A stretch of DNA of 64,000 nt, from NCBI GenBank assembly GCA_035651755.1, contig DASRFA010000015.1, positions 1-64,000 on the forward strand, written 5' to 3'. Made by a program: the position numbers and the translations under genes. The notes below the pieces were generated by a model that saw nothing but the letters and a program-made list of their open reading frames with translations, was not told the DNA's origin and did not search any database. Positions 33,700 to 43,001 of this stretch are shown piece after piece; position 1 is the stretch's first letter, and the number at the start of each line of letters is the position of its first letter. This stretch comes from DASRFA01 sp035651755. Lineage in GTDB: Bacteria > Desulfobacterota > Binatia > UBA12015.

Positions 33700-34536
33700 T
33701 CAGCGCGCGGGCGCCGCGCTCGCGGCGCCCGCCGCCGCGTCCGGGCTCGCATCGGCACCCGCGGTGCGAGCGAGGCCGGCGAACTCGGCGAGAGAGAGCG
33801 TTTCGGCGCGCCGTCCGCCGTCGATCCCGGCGCGGTCGAGCCACGCGCGAGCGCGCTTCTCGCCGAAGGCCGCGCGGAGCGCGTTCCGGAGCGTCTTCCG
33901 GCGCTGCGCGAACGCGCCCCGCACGACGCGCCGGAAGAGCGCGGGATCGCCGACGTCGGCGCGCGGCGTCGCCTCCACCGAGAGGCGCACGACCGCGGAG
34001 TCCACGCGCGGAGGCGGCGCGAACGCGCCCGGCGGGACGACGAACGCGCGCTCGGCGCGCGCGTGCAGGGCGGTGAGCACGGTCGTGCTCCCGTAGGCGT
34101 GCGAGCCGGGCTGCGCGCACAGGCGATCCGCCACCTCCTTCTGCAGCATGACGACGAGCCGCGGAAAGCGCTCGGGGCTCTCCAGCAGCCGCGCGACGAT
34201 CGCGGTGCCGGTCGAGTACGGCAGGTTCGCGACGACCGGCAGCGGGGCCGCGGGGAGGCACGCGAGGTCGAGCCGGAGGAAGTCGCCCTCGATGACCGTC
34301 AAGCGCGGATCGCCGCGCGCGGCGAGGCGCGCGGCGAGCTCCGGGTCGATCTCGACCGCGGTCACGTCGAGGCCGGCCGCGAGCAGCGCGTCGGTGAGCG
34401 CACCGCGCCCCGGGCCAATCTCGAGGACGCGCGTCCCGGGCGCGAGGCCGGCGAGCGCGACCGTCCGCTCCGCGACGCCGCGATCGACCAGGAAGTGCTG
34501 GCCGAGGGCGCGACGGCGCGCGCCGCGCTCACCCAC
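33700..34536 (-). CDS. rsmA: 16S rRNA dimethyladenosine transferase
   Basis: A 278-residue SAM-dependent enzyme (KsgA) that dimethylates two adjacent adenines near the 3' end of 16S rRNA. It starts at GTG 34534-34536. Hallmarks are RRALGQHFLVD, the SAM site VLEIGPGRGALTDALL, the acidic loop VEIDPELAARL and the catalytic NLPYSTGTAIV, with AFAPPPRVDSAVVRL and FAQRRKTLRNAL in the C-terminal domain. The last 20 residues are Ala-rich. The start overlaps the tsaD stop by eight bases; the mutM start lies 16 bases after its own stop. Confidence 0.95.
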   Translation of the reverse strand: MGERGARRRALGQHFLVDRGVAERTVALAGLAPGTRVLEIGPGRGALTDALLAAGLDVTAVEIDPELAARLAARGDPRLTVIEGDFLRLDLACLPAAPLPVVANLPYSTGTAIVARLLESPERFPRLVVMLQKEVADRLCAQPGSHAYGSTTVLTALHARAERAFVVPPGAFAPPPRVDSAVVRLSVEATPRADVGDPALFRRVVRGAFAQRRKTLRNALRAAFGEKRARAWLDRAGIDGGRRAETLSLAEFAGLARTAGADASPDAAAGAASAAPAR

Positions 34537-35545
34537 CGACGGTCTCGATCGCGATCCGCGGGCCGAGCGGCAGGTCGGGCTCGGCGTTGAGCGTCCAGGG
34601 ATCGCGCTCTCCTCGCGCGAGGCGCCGCCAGCCGGCGTACGCGATCATCGCGGCGTTGTCGGTACACCGCTTCAAGGGCGGCACGAGCAGCGCCGCGCCC
34701 TCGTCCGCCGCGACCTCGGCCATGCGGTCGCGCAGAGCGCCGTTCGCGGAGACGCCGCCCGTCACGACAAGACGCGTCGTGCCGGTGCCGCGGATCGCGC
34801 GGCGGGTGACGTCGGCGAGAAGGTCGACGATCGCGCGCTGGAAGGACGCGGCGAGATCGGCCGCGGGCGGCGCGTCCTCGCGTTCGAGCTTCTGCCAGAG
34901 CGCGGTCTTGAGGCCGCTGAAGCTCAGGTCGAGAGCGGCGCCGCGCACGCGCGGGCGCGGCAGCGGGACGGCGTCCGGGTCGCCCTCGCGCGCGAGGCGC
35001 TCGATCGCGCGCCCGCCGGGGTAGCCGAGCCCGAGGAGCTTCGCCGCCTTGTCGAAGGCCTCCCCCGCGGCATCGTCTCGCGTCTCGCCGAGGACGGCGT
35101 AGCTCCCGTCCTCGCGCGCCCAGTAGAGCGCCGAGTGGCCGCCCGAGACGACGAGGCCGAGGAAGGGTCGCTCGACCGGAGCATCCAGCTCGATCGAGAG
35201 GAGGTGCCCCTCGATGTGGTGCACGCCGACGAACGGCAGCTTCCGCCGGCGCGCGATCGCCTTTCCGGTCGAGAGCCCGACGAGGAGCGAGCCGACCAGA
35301 CCCGGACCGCGGGTCGCGGCGACGCCCTCGACGTCGTCGAGCCTCATGCCGGCCTGCGCGAGCGCGCGCTCGATCACCGGGACGACGTGCGCGATGTGGT
35401 TCCGCGCCGCGAGCTCGGGCACGACGCCGCCGTAGGGCGCGTGGACGTCGTCCTGCGAGGCGACGACGCTCGCGAGCTCGCGGCCGGCGTCGAGGACGGC
35501 TGCGGCCGTGTCGTCGCACGAGGTTTCGATGCCGAGGACGATCAC
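34529..35545 (-). CDS. tsaD: tRNA N6-adenosine threonylcarbamoyltransferase
   Basis: A 338-residue member of the Kae1/TsaD ASKHA family that transfers threonylcarbamoyl to A37 of ANN-reading tRNAs. Translation starts at GTG 35543-35545, right before VLGIETSCDDTAAAVLD. Metal-binding histidines are in ELAARNHIAHVVPVI and FVGVHHIEGHLLS. Nucleotide-site motifs are VSGGHSALY, YPGGRAIERLA and VVTGGVSANGALR. TsaB and TsaE are not in the window, but rimI, often linked to the pathway genes, lies at 45.5 kb. Confidence 0.95.
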   Translation of the reverse strand: MIVLGIETSCDDTAAAVLDAGRELASVVASQDDVHAPYGGVVPELAARNHIAHVVPVIERALAQAGMRLDDVEGVAATRGPGLVGSLLVGLSTGKAIARRRKLPFVGVHHIEGHLLSIELDAPVERPFLGLVVSGGHSALYWAREDGSYAVLGETRDDAAGEAFDKAAKLLGLGYPGGRAIERLAREGDPDAVPLPRPRVRGAALDLSFSGLKTALWQKLEREDAPPAADLAASFQRAIVDLLADVTRRAIRGTGTTRLVVTGGVSANGALRDRMAEVAADEGAALLVPPLKRCTDNAAMIAYAGWRRLARGERDPWTLNAEPDLPLGPRIAIETVGG

Positions 35546-36255
35546 GGGCTCGAGAGGCGGCGGAGGCCGTCGCGCGCGGTGCGGTTCGCGGGGAAGATGA
35601 CGACCGCGCGGCGATAGGCGGCGAGCGCCGCTTCGTTCTTGCCTTCGGCCTCGAGCGTCGCGCCCTGGAGCGCGACGATCTCGGCCATCCAGGCCGGATC
35701 GGGCGAGAGAGTCGCCGCGTGGTCGAGGTCCGAGCGCGCGAGCCCGGGCGATCCCTCCGCGAGAAGCGCCCGCGCGCGCACGACCCACGCGGGAACCGCG
35801 TTCGGCGAGATGCGGAGCGCCTCGTCCGCGAGGTCGATCGCGCGTCCCGTCGTGCCGCTCTCGAGCTCGACCCGCGCCCGGTCGGCCGCCTCGAGCGCGC
35901 GCGCGGTCGGCTCGGGAGTGCGGGCGTCGATCGCGCGCGTGAACGGCTCGCGCGTCACGTCCCGGCCGCCCGCCGGATAGGCGCCGGGCGACGCGGCGCC
36001 GGGCGGGGTCGCGAGCGGCTGCTCGGGCGCATTCGGAGCCGGCAGCCAGGTCGACGTGGGGGTCGGGCGCGGAGTCGGCCTCGGGCGCGGCCTCCGGGTC
36101 GGAGACGGGCGCGGCGGCGGCGTCGCGATCTCCTCCGGCTCACGGGCGGTCGGCCGGCGCGCGCCGCAGCCGGTGCCGGACGCCGTCGCCGCGGCGACGA
36201 CTGCGATGCAGAGCGCCGCGAGCGCCCGCCCTCTTCCGTCTTCTCTCCGTGCCAT
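35542..36255 (-). CDS. TPR-containing lipoprotein with Pro/Arg/Thr-rich linker
   Basis: A 237-residue protein starting at ATG 36253-36255; its stop overlaps the tsaD start (GTGA). A signal with lipobox SGTGC suggests attachment to a membrane. A low-complexity segment follows (PRPSPTRRPRPRPTPRPTPT), a typical periplasmic spacer. The last 120 residues hold three TPR-like helix pairs: LESGTTGRAIDLADEALRIS, AVPAWVVRARALLAEGSPG and EAEGKNEAALAAYRRAVVIF. It sits three bases after PBP1B and may assist envelope assembly; that is inference from position. Confidence 0.75.
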   Translation of the reverse strand: MARREDGRGRALAALCIAVVAAATASGTGCGARRPTAREPEEIATPPPRPSPTRRPRPRPTPRPTPTSTWLPAPNAPEQPLATPPGAASPGAYPAGGRDVTREPFTRAIDARTPEPTARALEAADRARVELESGTTGRAIDLADEALRISPNAVPAWVVRARALLAEGSPGLARSDLDHAATLSPDPAWMAEIVALQGATLEAEGKNEAALAAYRRAVVIFPANRTARDGLRRLSSP

Positions 36256-36258
36256 CGC

Positions 36259-38721
36259 TCAGCGCGACTCTTCGCCGACGGGCGCGAGCCCGGCAACCCG
36301 ACCGCGCGCCGCCAGCGCGGCGACCCGCGATCCCGCGCCCGGCTCGTCCACGGCGTCGGGACGCGGCGGCGCCGGTGGATCGCCGGCCGGGGCCTCCGGC
36401 TCCGGCGCCGGCGCATCGGGCGCGTGCGGCGAGACGGTCTCACTCGCCGACACGGCGGGCGCATCGATGTCGCGGAAGGCCTCCTCGATGACGTCGTTGG
36501 ACGGGGCGCCGGCCGCGGCGTCGACCGGGCGCCCCGATTCGCGCTCGACCGCGACCAGGGTCACGCCGGGCGGCGGCGGAAACTCGCGCGGCGCGATCGC
36601 AGCGGTCGCGGGCTTCATGAAGTCGAGCCAGAGCGGGAGCGCCGCGCGCGCGCCCGTCAAGCCGATCGGCGCGCGCTGGTCGAAGCCGACCCACACGCCG
36701 GCAACGAGATCCGGCGTGTAGCCGACGAACCAGGCGTCGCGCGCGTCGTTCGTCGTGCCGGTCTTGCCGGCGGCCGGGCGCTCGAAGCCGGCACGCCGCG
36801 CGCTCCGCGCGGTGCCGCGGTCGAGCACGCCGGCGAGGAGGTGGGTCAGCACGTAGGCGTCTGCGGGCGGGACGACGGCGCTCAGCTCGGGCACCTGTCC
36901 CGCGATCGGCTCGCCGTCGCGCGACTCGACGCGCTTGATCGCGATCGGCTCGGCGCGCGTGCCGCCCGCGGCGAGCACCGCGTACACCGACGTGAGCTCG
37001 AGCGGCGTCACCTCGGCCGCGCCGAGGACGAGTGCCGGAACCGCCGGCAACGGGCTCGCGATCCCGACGCTGTGCGCGAGCGCGACGATCGCCGAGAGGC
37101 CGACGCTCTGCGCCACGCGCGCCGTCGCCGCGTTCAGCGACTGCTCGAGCGCGGTGCGCGCCGTGACCGGCCCGTGGTAGCGGCCGCCGTCGTTCTCGGG
37201 GCTCCACTCGCGGTCGCCCTCGTAGACCCACGTGAACGGCGAGTCCTCCAGCATCGTGACGGGCGTGATGTGCGCCGGGCCGTTCGCGAGCAGCCCGGCG
37301 AGGTACACGATCGGCTTGAACGCCGACCCCGGCTGGCGACGCGCCTGGGTCGCGCGGTTGAACTGGCTCGTCTGGTAGCTGCGGCCGCCGACGAGTGCCT
37401 CGATCTCGCCGGTGTGCGGCTGGATCGCGACCAGCGCCGCCTGCAGGCGGTCGTCCGGGCGCACCAGGCGCGGATGCTCGCGCTCGAGCCGGGCGAGGCC
37501 CTCCGTGACCGCGCGCGTCGCCTGCTCCTGCCGGAGCGGATCGAGGGTCGTGTAGATCTGTAGGCCTTCGGTCGTGAGCACGTCGGCCGGAAAGCGGCCG
37601 GCGAGCTCGGACTTCACGTAGTCGACGAAGTAGGACGCCTCCTGGTTCTCGCCCTCGCTCCCGCCGACGACGCCGAGCGGTGCGGCGCGCGCCGCCTCGG
37701 CCTGCTCCTCGCTCACCTCTCCGGCCTCGACCAGGAGGCGCAGGACGGTGTTCCGCCGCTCGAGCGCGCGCTCCGGCGACTGGAAGGGCGAGTATGCGTT
37801 CGGTGCGCGGATGAGGCCGGCGATCAGCGCGCTCTCTGCGAGGCTCAGGTCGCGGGGATCCTTCCCGAAGTAGAAGCGCGCCGCCTCCGCGACGCCGAAG
37901 ATGCCGCGCGCGCCGCGCTGACCGAGGTAGATCTCGTTCAGGTACGCCTCGAGGATCTGCATCTTCGAGTAGCGGCGCTCCGCGACCAGCGCCATCGCGA
38001 CCTCGCGCAGCTTGCGGGCGAGCGTGCGGTCCGTCGTCAAGAAGAAGTTCTTCATGAGCTGCTGGGTCAGCGTGCTGCCGCCCTGCCGGACGCGACCCGA
38101 GCGCAGATTCGCGACCGCGGCACGCGCGATCCCGACCACGTCGACGCCGTGGTGGTCGAAGAAGCGGCCGTCCTCGGTCACGAGGATCGCGCGCACGAGC
38201 ATCGGCGCGACGTCGGTCACGTGGATGGCGCGCCGCTGGCGCCACTCGCCCTCGTAGATGCCGGTGATCTCCTCCGGCTCGAGCGCCGCCGCCGCCATCT
38301 CCTCGCCGGTGTCCATGTCGGTCATGCGCGCGATGCGGCCGCCCTCGACCGCCATCGCGACGCGCTCGGTCGCATGCCGCCCCTCCGCGCCCGGCCGGAG
38401 CGCCACCTCGATGCGCCCGGGCTCCCAGCGCACCTCGCCGCCGACGGCAGGCGCGCCCGCGACGGCGCGGTAGCTCAGCCGCTCGAGGCGGCGGCGGAGG
38501 CCCGCCGCCTCGACGTCGAGGCCGACGAAGACGAGGAACTCGTCGCTGTAGATGCGCGACGGGAAGTCCCAGCGCCGGCCGGCGAACTTGTCGTCGACGA
38601 CGCGCGCGAGCCGGCGCTCCTCGACCGCGCCGAACAGCGCGGCGAGGCCCGCCAGCGAGAGCGCGGCGAGCCCCGCCAGCACCCAGAGCGGGCGGCGGCG
38701 GGGCCTGCCGGAATCAGACAT
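36259..38721 (-). CDS. mrcB: Bifunctional penicillin-binding protein, PBP1B type
   Basis: An 820-residue class A PBP that polymerises and crosslinks peptidoglycan in the periplasm. One N-terminal helix (PLWVLAGLAALSLAGLAALF) is followed by the UB2H-like domain (KFAGRRWDFPSRIYSDEFLV), which marks the 1B subtype. The glycosyltransferase domain has VTEDGRFFDHHGVD (catalytic Glu about 183), RQGGSTLTQQLMKN and RRYSKMQILEAYLNEIYLG. The transpeptidase domain has SAFK (S466), SLN (528-530) and KTG (653-655). The C-terminal 90 residues are Pro/Ala-rich. It sits between the HtrA protease and the TPR lipoprotein on the same strand with short gaps. Confidence 0.95.
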   Translation of the reverse strand: MSDSGRPRRRPLWVLAGLAALSLAGLAALFGAVEERRLARVVDDKFAGRRWDFPSRIYSDEFLVFVGLDVEAAGLRRRLERLSYRAVAGAPAVGGEVRWEPGRIEVALRPGAEGRHATERVAMAVEGGRIARMTDMDTGEEMAAAALEPEEITGIYEGEWRQRRAIHVTDVAPMLVRAILVTEDGRFFDHHGVDVVGIARAAVANLRSGRVRQGGSTLTQQLMKNFFLTTDRTLARKLREVAMALVAERRYSKMQILEAYLNEIYLGQRGARGIFGVAEAARFYFGKDPRDLSLAESALIAGLIRAPNAYSPFQSPERALERRNTVLRLLVEAGEVSEEQAEAARAAPLGVVGGSEGENQEASYFVDYVKSELAGRFPADVLTTEGLQIYTTLDPLRQEQATRAVTEGLARLEREHPRLVRPDDRLQAALVAIQPHTGEIEALVGGRSYQTSQFNRATQARRQPGSAFKPIVYLAGLLANGPAHITPVTMLEDSPFTWVYEGDREWSPENDGGRYHGPVTARTALEQSLNAATARVAQSVGLSAIVALAHSVGIASPLPAVPALVLGAAEVTPLELTSVYAVLAAGGTRAEPIAIKRVESRDGEPIAGQVPELSAVVPPADAYVLTHLLAGVLDRGTARSARRAGFERPAAGKTGTTNDARDAWFVGYTPDLVAGVWVGFDQRAPIGLTGARAALPLWLDFMKPATAAIAPREFPPPPGVTLVAVERESGRPVDAAAGAPSNDVIEEAFRDIDAPAVSASETVSPHAPDAPAPEPEAPAGDPPAPPRPDAVDEPGAGSRVAALAARGRVAGLAPVGEESR

Positions 38722-38742
38722 CGCACACGCGGCCGCGCCACC

Positions 38743-40362
38743 TCACTCGTTGCTGCCGGCAGGCGGCGGCTTGAGCGCGAGGAACACGGTGTTCTCGCCG
38801 CGCCGGACGAGCAGCAGGACGCTCTTGCCCGCCTCGACGCCGCCGATCGCCTTGTTGTACGCGTCCACGTCGGGGACCGGCTGCCGGTTCACCTCGATGA
38901 TGACGTCGCCGCGCCGGAGCCCCGCCTCCTCGGCCACGCTCCCCGACTCGACGCCCGCGACCAGGACGCCCTTCACGTCGCCGCTGATGCCGAGCGATTC
39001 CGCGATCTCCGGGGTGAGGTTCTGGACCGTGAGGCCGTACGCTTCCGACTCGCCGCCCGGACCGCCCGCCTCGCCCTCCTCCTTCATCTCGGCGATCTTG
39101 ACGCTGACGGCCTCCTCCTTCCCGTTGCGGAGGACCTTCACCTCGACGTCGCGCCCGATCGGCGTGCGCGCGACGAGGAGCGGCAGCTCCGTCGATTCCT
39201 TCACGACGTGCCCGTCGAAGCTCGTGATGACGTCCCCGGTCTTGATGCCGGCCTTGGCGGCGGGTCCGTCTTTCACGACGTCGGCGACGAGGGCGCCCTT
39301 CGACCCCGGCAGCCCGAGCGACTCCGCGATGTCGGGCGTGACCTTCTGGATCATCACGCCGAGCCATCCGCGCGTGACGTGTCCCTTCTCGCGCAGGTCC
39401 GGGATGAGGTCGCGAGCGAGGTTGATCGGGATCGCGAACCCGATGCCGATGTTGCCGCCGCTGCGGCTGAAGATGGACGTGTTGATGCCGACGACCTTGC
39501 CGTGCATGTCGATGAGCGGGCCGCCCGAGTTGCCGGGATTGATGGGCGCGTCGGTCTGGATGAAGTCGTCGTAGTTGCCCTGGCCGATGAAGCGGCCCTT
39601 CGCGCTCACGATGCCCGCGGTCACCGAGGACTCGAGCCCGAACGGGTTGCCGATCGCCATCACCCACTCGCCCACTTTGAGGGCGTCCGAATCGCCGAAC
39701 GTGACGGTCGGAAGCTGCTTCTTCGCGTCGATCTTGAGGACGGCGACGTCGGTCTTGGCGTCGCGTCCGACGAGCTGCGCCTTCACCTCGTCGCCGTCGT
39801 GCAGCTTGACGGTGATCTCGTCGGCGTTCTCGACGACGTGGTTGTTCGTCAGGATGTAGCCGGCGGTATCGAAGATGAAGCCGGAGCCGAGGCTCCGCTG
39901 CGGGATGCGCCGGCGCGGCATCGGTCCCTCGAAGAAGCGCTCGAACGGGCCGAAGAACTCGTGCGGATCTTCGCCCGGGCCGCCGCCGCCACCGCCCGGC
40001 CCTTCCGGGACGCCCGGCATGCGCGGGTTCCGGGGTGCGCGCGGCCGGCCGCCGCGCGGGGTGTCGCCCGGGCCGCCGCCGCCCTTGCTCGACGTCGAGA
40101 TGTTGACGACCGTGTCCTGCAGCTCGGCCGCGAGCTGCGTGAAGTCGGGAAGCGCGCACTGCGCGCACGTGCCGCCCTGCGCCAGCGCGACCGGCGTGAC
40201 CGCCGGGCCGCTGTGATCGTGCGACGTCGCGGCGACGTCGGCCGCCCGCGGCGCACCCGCCGGCGTCGACCCGCCTTGCGAGCCGCTGCGGCTCCGGACC
40301 GCGAAGACGCCGACGGCGAATCCGACGACGAGCAGGACGACGACTTTGATCACGCTGCGCAT
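38743..40362 (-). CDS. HtrA/DegP-family periplasmic serine protease
   Basis: A 539-residue protease-chaperone for misfolded envelope proteins. The ATG at 40360-40362 starts a signal anchor (KVVVLLVVGFAVGVFAV). The catalytic triad is H175 (TNNHVV), D205 (KTDVAVLK) and S279 (PGNSGGPL). Two PDZ domains follow (GWLGVMIQKVTPDIAES and onward; YGLTVQNLTPEIAESLGISG and onward). Before the protease domain lies an unusual Gly/Pro/Arg-rich insert (about residues 93-150), and before that a CxxC pair (TCAQC, 66-70). It follows the 177-base gap from the DUF1844 gene and precedes PBP1B. Confidence 0.93.
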   Translation of the reverse strand: MRSVIKVVVLLVVGFAVGVFAVRSRSGSQGGSTPAGAPRAADVAATSHDHSGPAVTPVALAQGGTCAQCALPDFTQLAAELQDTVVNISTSSKGGGGPGDTPRGGRPRAPRNPRMPGVPEGPGGGGGGPGEDPHEFFGPFERFFEGPMPRRRIPQRSLGSGFIFDTAGYILTNNHVVENADEITVKLHDGDEVKAQLVGRDAKTDVAVLKIDAKKQLPTVTFGDSDALKVGEWVMAIGNPFGLESSVTAGIVSAKGRFIGQGNYDDFIQTDAPINPGNSGGPLIDMHGKVVGINTSIFSRSGGNIGIGFAIPINLARDLIPDLREKGHVTRGWLGVMIQKVTPDIAESLGLPGSKGALVADVVKDGPAAKAGIKTGDVITSFDGHVVKESTELPLLVARTPIGRDVEVKVLRNGKEEAVSVKIAEMKEEGEAGGPGGESEAYGLTVQNLTPEIAESLGISGDVKGVLVAGVESGSVAEEAGLRRGDVIIEVNRQPVPDVDAYNKAIGGVEAGKSVLLLVRRGENTVFLALKPPPAGSNE

Positions 40363-40539
40363 GGAGTTCGATCCTCGGTGCGTTGCCGCCGGCGGACGAC
40401 CGCCGCCGGACGAAATGCCGTCCGCGTCGTCCGGGCGGCGACGCGAGCAGCGGCCGCGCAACCGGCGCGGCGCTCGGGCCCCCCGGCACGCCGTCGGCGT
40501 GTGGAGGCGGTCTCGGTTGTCTGAGTCACTAGGCGGTCG

Positions 40540-41094
40540 CTAGCCGCGGGAGATTTCCACGAACCGCATGCGCAGATCGTAGAGGACGCGCTCGAAGAGT
40601 GCAGATTCGGCCGCGTCGAGGTTGCCTCGCGTCTTGCGCTCGAGGAGGGCGAGGAGATCGATGATGCTGCGCGCGGCGGGGAGGTCGCGCACGGGCTTGC
40701 CGGCCGTGACGTCGGGGATCTCGCCGAGGTGCATGAGCGCCTGCGTGCTGAGGCTCAGCACGAGCGTGCTGAGCGACGGCTCGAGCGCCGCTTCGCCGGC
40801 GGGCGCGTCCGACATGACGAAATCGCCGCCCGCGTGGGGCTCGCCGGCGGGGTGCGCGGCGGAGCCGGCCGCCGAAGCCGCGCTTTCCGGGGCGGCTCCG
40901 GAGGTCTTCGCCTCGCTCGTGGGCGCGGCGCCGGTCGCGTGGGCCGACGAGCCGACGGTCGACTCGGGCTCGCCGCGATCGCTCCCGTCGGGCGCGAAGC
41001 GCCTGCGGTCGATGACGCGGAACCCGGTCGCGGGCTCCGACTCCTCGGCCGGCGCGGACCCGCCTTTGCCGCGGTTCGTCTCAGCGTCGCTCAT
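40540..41094 (-). CDS. DUF1844 domain protein
   Basis: A 184-residue protein starting at ATG 41092-41094. The N-terminal 95 residues are low in complexity and rich in Ala, Glu and Ser, with one conserved-looking piece (TGFRVIDRRRFAPDG). The C-terminal part, SLSTLVLSLSTQALMHLGEI then AARSIIDLLALLERKTRGNL and LYDLRMRFVEIS, is the DUF1844 domain, which is helical and common in deltaproteobacteria and related phyla. Its function is unknown. It lies between htpX and the HtrA gene on the same strand. Confidence 0.85.
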   Translation of the reverse strand: MSDAETNRGKGGSAPAEESEPATGFRVIDRRRFAPDGSDRGEPESTVGSSAHATGAAPTSEAKTSGAAPESAASAAGSAAHPAGEPHAGGDFVMSDAPAGEAALEPSLSTLVLSLSTQALMHLGEIPDVTAGKPVRDLPAARSIIDLLALLERKTRGNLDAAESALFERVLYDLRMRFVEISRG

Positions 41095-41137
41095 CGCTTC
41101 CTCGCGAGGGGCTCTCCCCCGGCGATGCAGATCGGAT

Positions 41138-41995
41138 TCAGGCCGCCATGCCCGCCATGGCGCGCAGCCGGGCGACGCGGTCCTGGGTCGGTGGGTGCGT
41201 GCTGAAGAGGCGCGCGAGGCTCATTCCGGACAGCGGGTTCACGATGAAGAGGTGAGCGGTCGCGGGGCTCGCGTCCAGCGGAAGTCGCTGGTTCGCGGCC
41301 TCGAGCTTCTCGAGCGCCGACGCGAGGGCGAGCGGGTTGCCGATGGTGCGCGCGCCCGACTCGTCCGCCGCGTACTCGCGGCCGCGCGAGATCGCGAGCT
41401 GGATGAGCGTCGCGGCGAGCGGCGCGAAGATCATCATGGCGAGGAGCTCGAGCCCGCCGCGGCCGTCGCGCTCGTCGCGCTGCATGCCGCCGAAGATCAT
41501 CGCCCAGCGAGCCATCGAGGCGAGCATCATGATGGCGCCGGCGAGCGTCGCCGCGATCGACGACGTGAGGATGTCGCGGTTCTTGACGTGCGCGAGCTCG
41601 TGCGCGAGCACGCCCTCGAGCTCCTGCTCGCTCAGGAGGCGCAGGATCCCCTCGGTGACCGCGACGGCAGCGTGCTGCGGGTTCCTGCCGGTCGCGAACG
41701 CGTTCAGGGCCTCGGTCGGAATGACGTAGAGCGCCGGCGTCACCGGGAGCCCCGCCTTGACGCGCAGGTTGTTCGCGATCCGGTGCAGCATCGGCAGCTC
41801 GTTCGGCTCGACGCGGCGGGCGCGGTAGCTCGCGAGCACGATGCGATCGGAGAACCAGTAGCCGACGAAATTCGTGACTGCGGCGAACAGGAATGCGATC
41901 ACCATCCCCTGTTGGCCGCCGAGCACCCCGCCCACCCAAAGGATCAATCCGGTCAGCGCCGCCAGCAGGATCGCGGTGCGGAACCCGTTGCTCAT
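41138..41995 (-). CDS. htpX: HtpX-family membrane metalloprotease
   Basis: A 285-residue M48 zinc protease of the inner membrane that degrades misfolded membrane proteins. The start is ATG 41993-41995. Four hydrophobic segments are visible, two before and two after the catalytic site HELAH (H132, E133, H136 in VLAHELAHVKNRDILTSSIA). The third zinc ligand is the Glu of REYAADESGA. The end FSTHPPTQDRVARLRAM is typical of HtpX. With the HtrA gene nearby, this region has an envelope-quality-control theme. Confidence 0.94.
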   Translation of the reverse strand: MSNGFRTAILLAALTGLILWVGGVLGGQQGMVIAFLFAAVTNFVGYWFSDRIVLASYRARRVEPNELPMLHRIANNLRVKAGLPVTPALYVIPTEALNAFATGRNPQHAAVAVTEGILRLLSEQELEGVLAHELAHVKNRDILTSSIAATLAGAIMMLASMARWAMIFGGMQRDERDGRGGLELLAMMIFAPLAATLIQLAISRGREYAADESGARTIGNPLALASALEKLEAANQRLPLDASPATAHLFIVNPLSGMSLARLFSTHPPTQDRVARLRAMAGMAA

Positions 41996-42005
41996 ACGTG
42001 TGAAA

Positions 42006-42034
42006 TCCGTAGTGCCGCCCCCCCGGGATGTCAA
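42006..42034 (-). promoter_or_regulatory. Possible htpX promoter
   Basis: On the minus strand TTGACA (42029-42034) is a perfect -35 box that overlaps the end of the upstream gene. Exactly 17 bases later TACGGA (42006-42011) is a poor -10. The distance to the htpX ATG at 41995 is short, so the transcript would have almost no leader. Confidence 0.3.
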
Positions 42035-42975
42035 GGTAAAGCCCGGGAGAGCGCTCCCCACGCGCCCTCGATCGCGTGCGCCGAAGACGCTCCGGCGAGC
42101 TCGACGATCGACATGCGCGCACCGCGCGGCCCGAACGCGCTCGGGTCGCCGGCAACGAACAGTGTAGCACCCGGAACGCCGAGTGCCGCCGCGACGTGGC
42201 TCGGCCCCGAATCGTTCCCGGCGTAGGCCGCCGCCGCGGCGATCGCGCCCGCCAGCGCGGCGACGCTCGCGGGCACGACGACGTCCCCGACGTCCGACCA
42301 CTCGTCGCGCTCCGCGCGCTCGGCCGGACCGAGCGCGACGACGACCGCTCCGCCCGCTCGCCGCCACCGTGCGGCGAGCGCGACGAGCAGCTCGCGCGGC
42401 GCTCGCTTTCCCGGAGCACCGGCGCCGGGATGGACGAGCAGGAGGCGGTCGCCGTGCAGCTCGCGCAGGCAGGCGCCGAGGGCGGCGGCTGCGTCCGCCG
42501 GCGGCACGAGGCGAGGCGGCGGAGCGACGGCCGCCGGATCGCCGGTCGCGTGCCGGAGGAAGTAGTCGCTCGCGTGCAGTGCGAGCGGCGGTCGCGGAAA
42601 GGGCACGACGACCGCGTTCGGGCAGCGCGCCGCGAGCCGCGCGCGGACGGCCGGTTCGCCGGCGCCGGTGAAGCTCACGACGCGACCCGCGCGATCGAGC
42701 CAGGCGAGCTCGGGGTCCTCGCCCGCGTCCTCGGGGCGCGCGAGCGGCGCGAACAGGTGCGCGATCTCGGGCGCGTCGAGCGAGCGGACCTCCGGCGCGG
42801 CGGGGAAGAGCGCGGCGACCTCGGCCGCGCCGCCGCGCGCGTACAGGGCGACGCGCGCCGATCGCGCGAGCGCGGCGACCGTCGGCTCGAAGCAGACCGC
42901 GTCGCCGAGCGCGCCCGGGAAGAGCACGAGCGACGCGTCCGCGGCGTCGTCGGCCGTCTCTGCCGGCCGCTTCAA
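42031..42975 (-). CDS. Glycosyltransferase family 9 (heptosyltransferase-like)
   Basis: A protein of about 314 residues. I prefer TTG 42973-42975, which has AAGGAG nine bases upstream; ATG 42997-42999 would leave only two bases to the divergent cysK start. The GT9 pattern is visible: VLFPGALGDAVCFEPTVAAL at the N-terminus, RLLLVHPGAGAPGKRAP in the middle and AAAYAGNDSGPSHVAAALGVP, the sugar-nucleotide site, near the end. Such enzymes add heptose or other sugars to lipopolysaccharide core or glycans at the inner membrane. The acceptor and sugar are unknown; no other LPS genes are beside it. Confidence 0.82.
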   Translation of the reverse strand: MKRPAETADDAADASLVLFPGALGDAVCFEPTVAALARSARVALYARGGAAEVAALFPAAPEVRSLDAPEIAHLFAPLARPEDAGEDPELAWLDRAGRVVSFTGAGEPAVRARLAARCPNAVVVPFPRPPLALHASDYFLRHATGDPAAVAPPPRLVPPADAAAALGACLRELHGDRLLLVHPGAGAPGKRAPRELLVALAARWRRAGGAVVVALGPAERAERDEWSDVGDVVVPASVAALAGAIAAAAAYAGNDSGPSHVAAALGVPGATLFVAGDPSAFGPRGARMSIVELAGASSAHAIEGAWGALSRALP

Positions 42976-43001
42976 TCCTTCACGCTCCTTCGCTAGCATC
43001 G

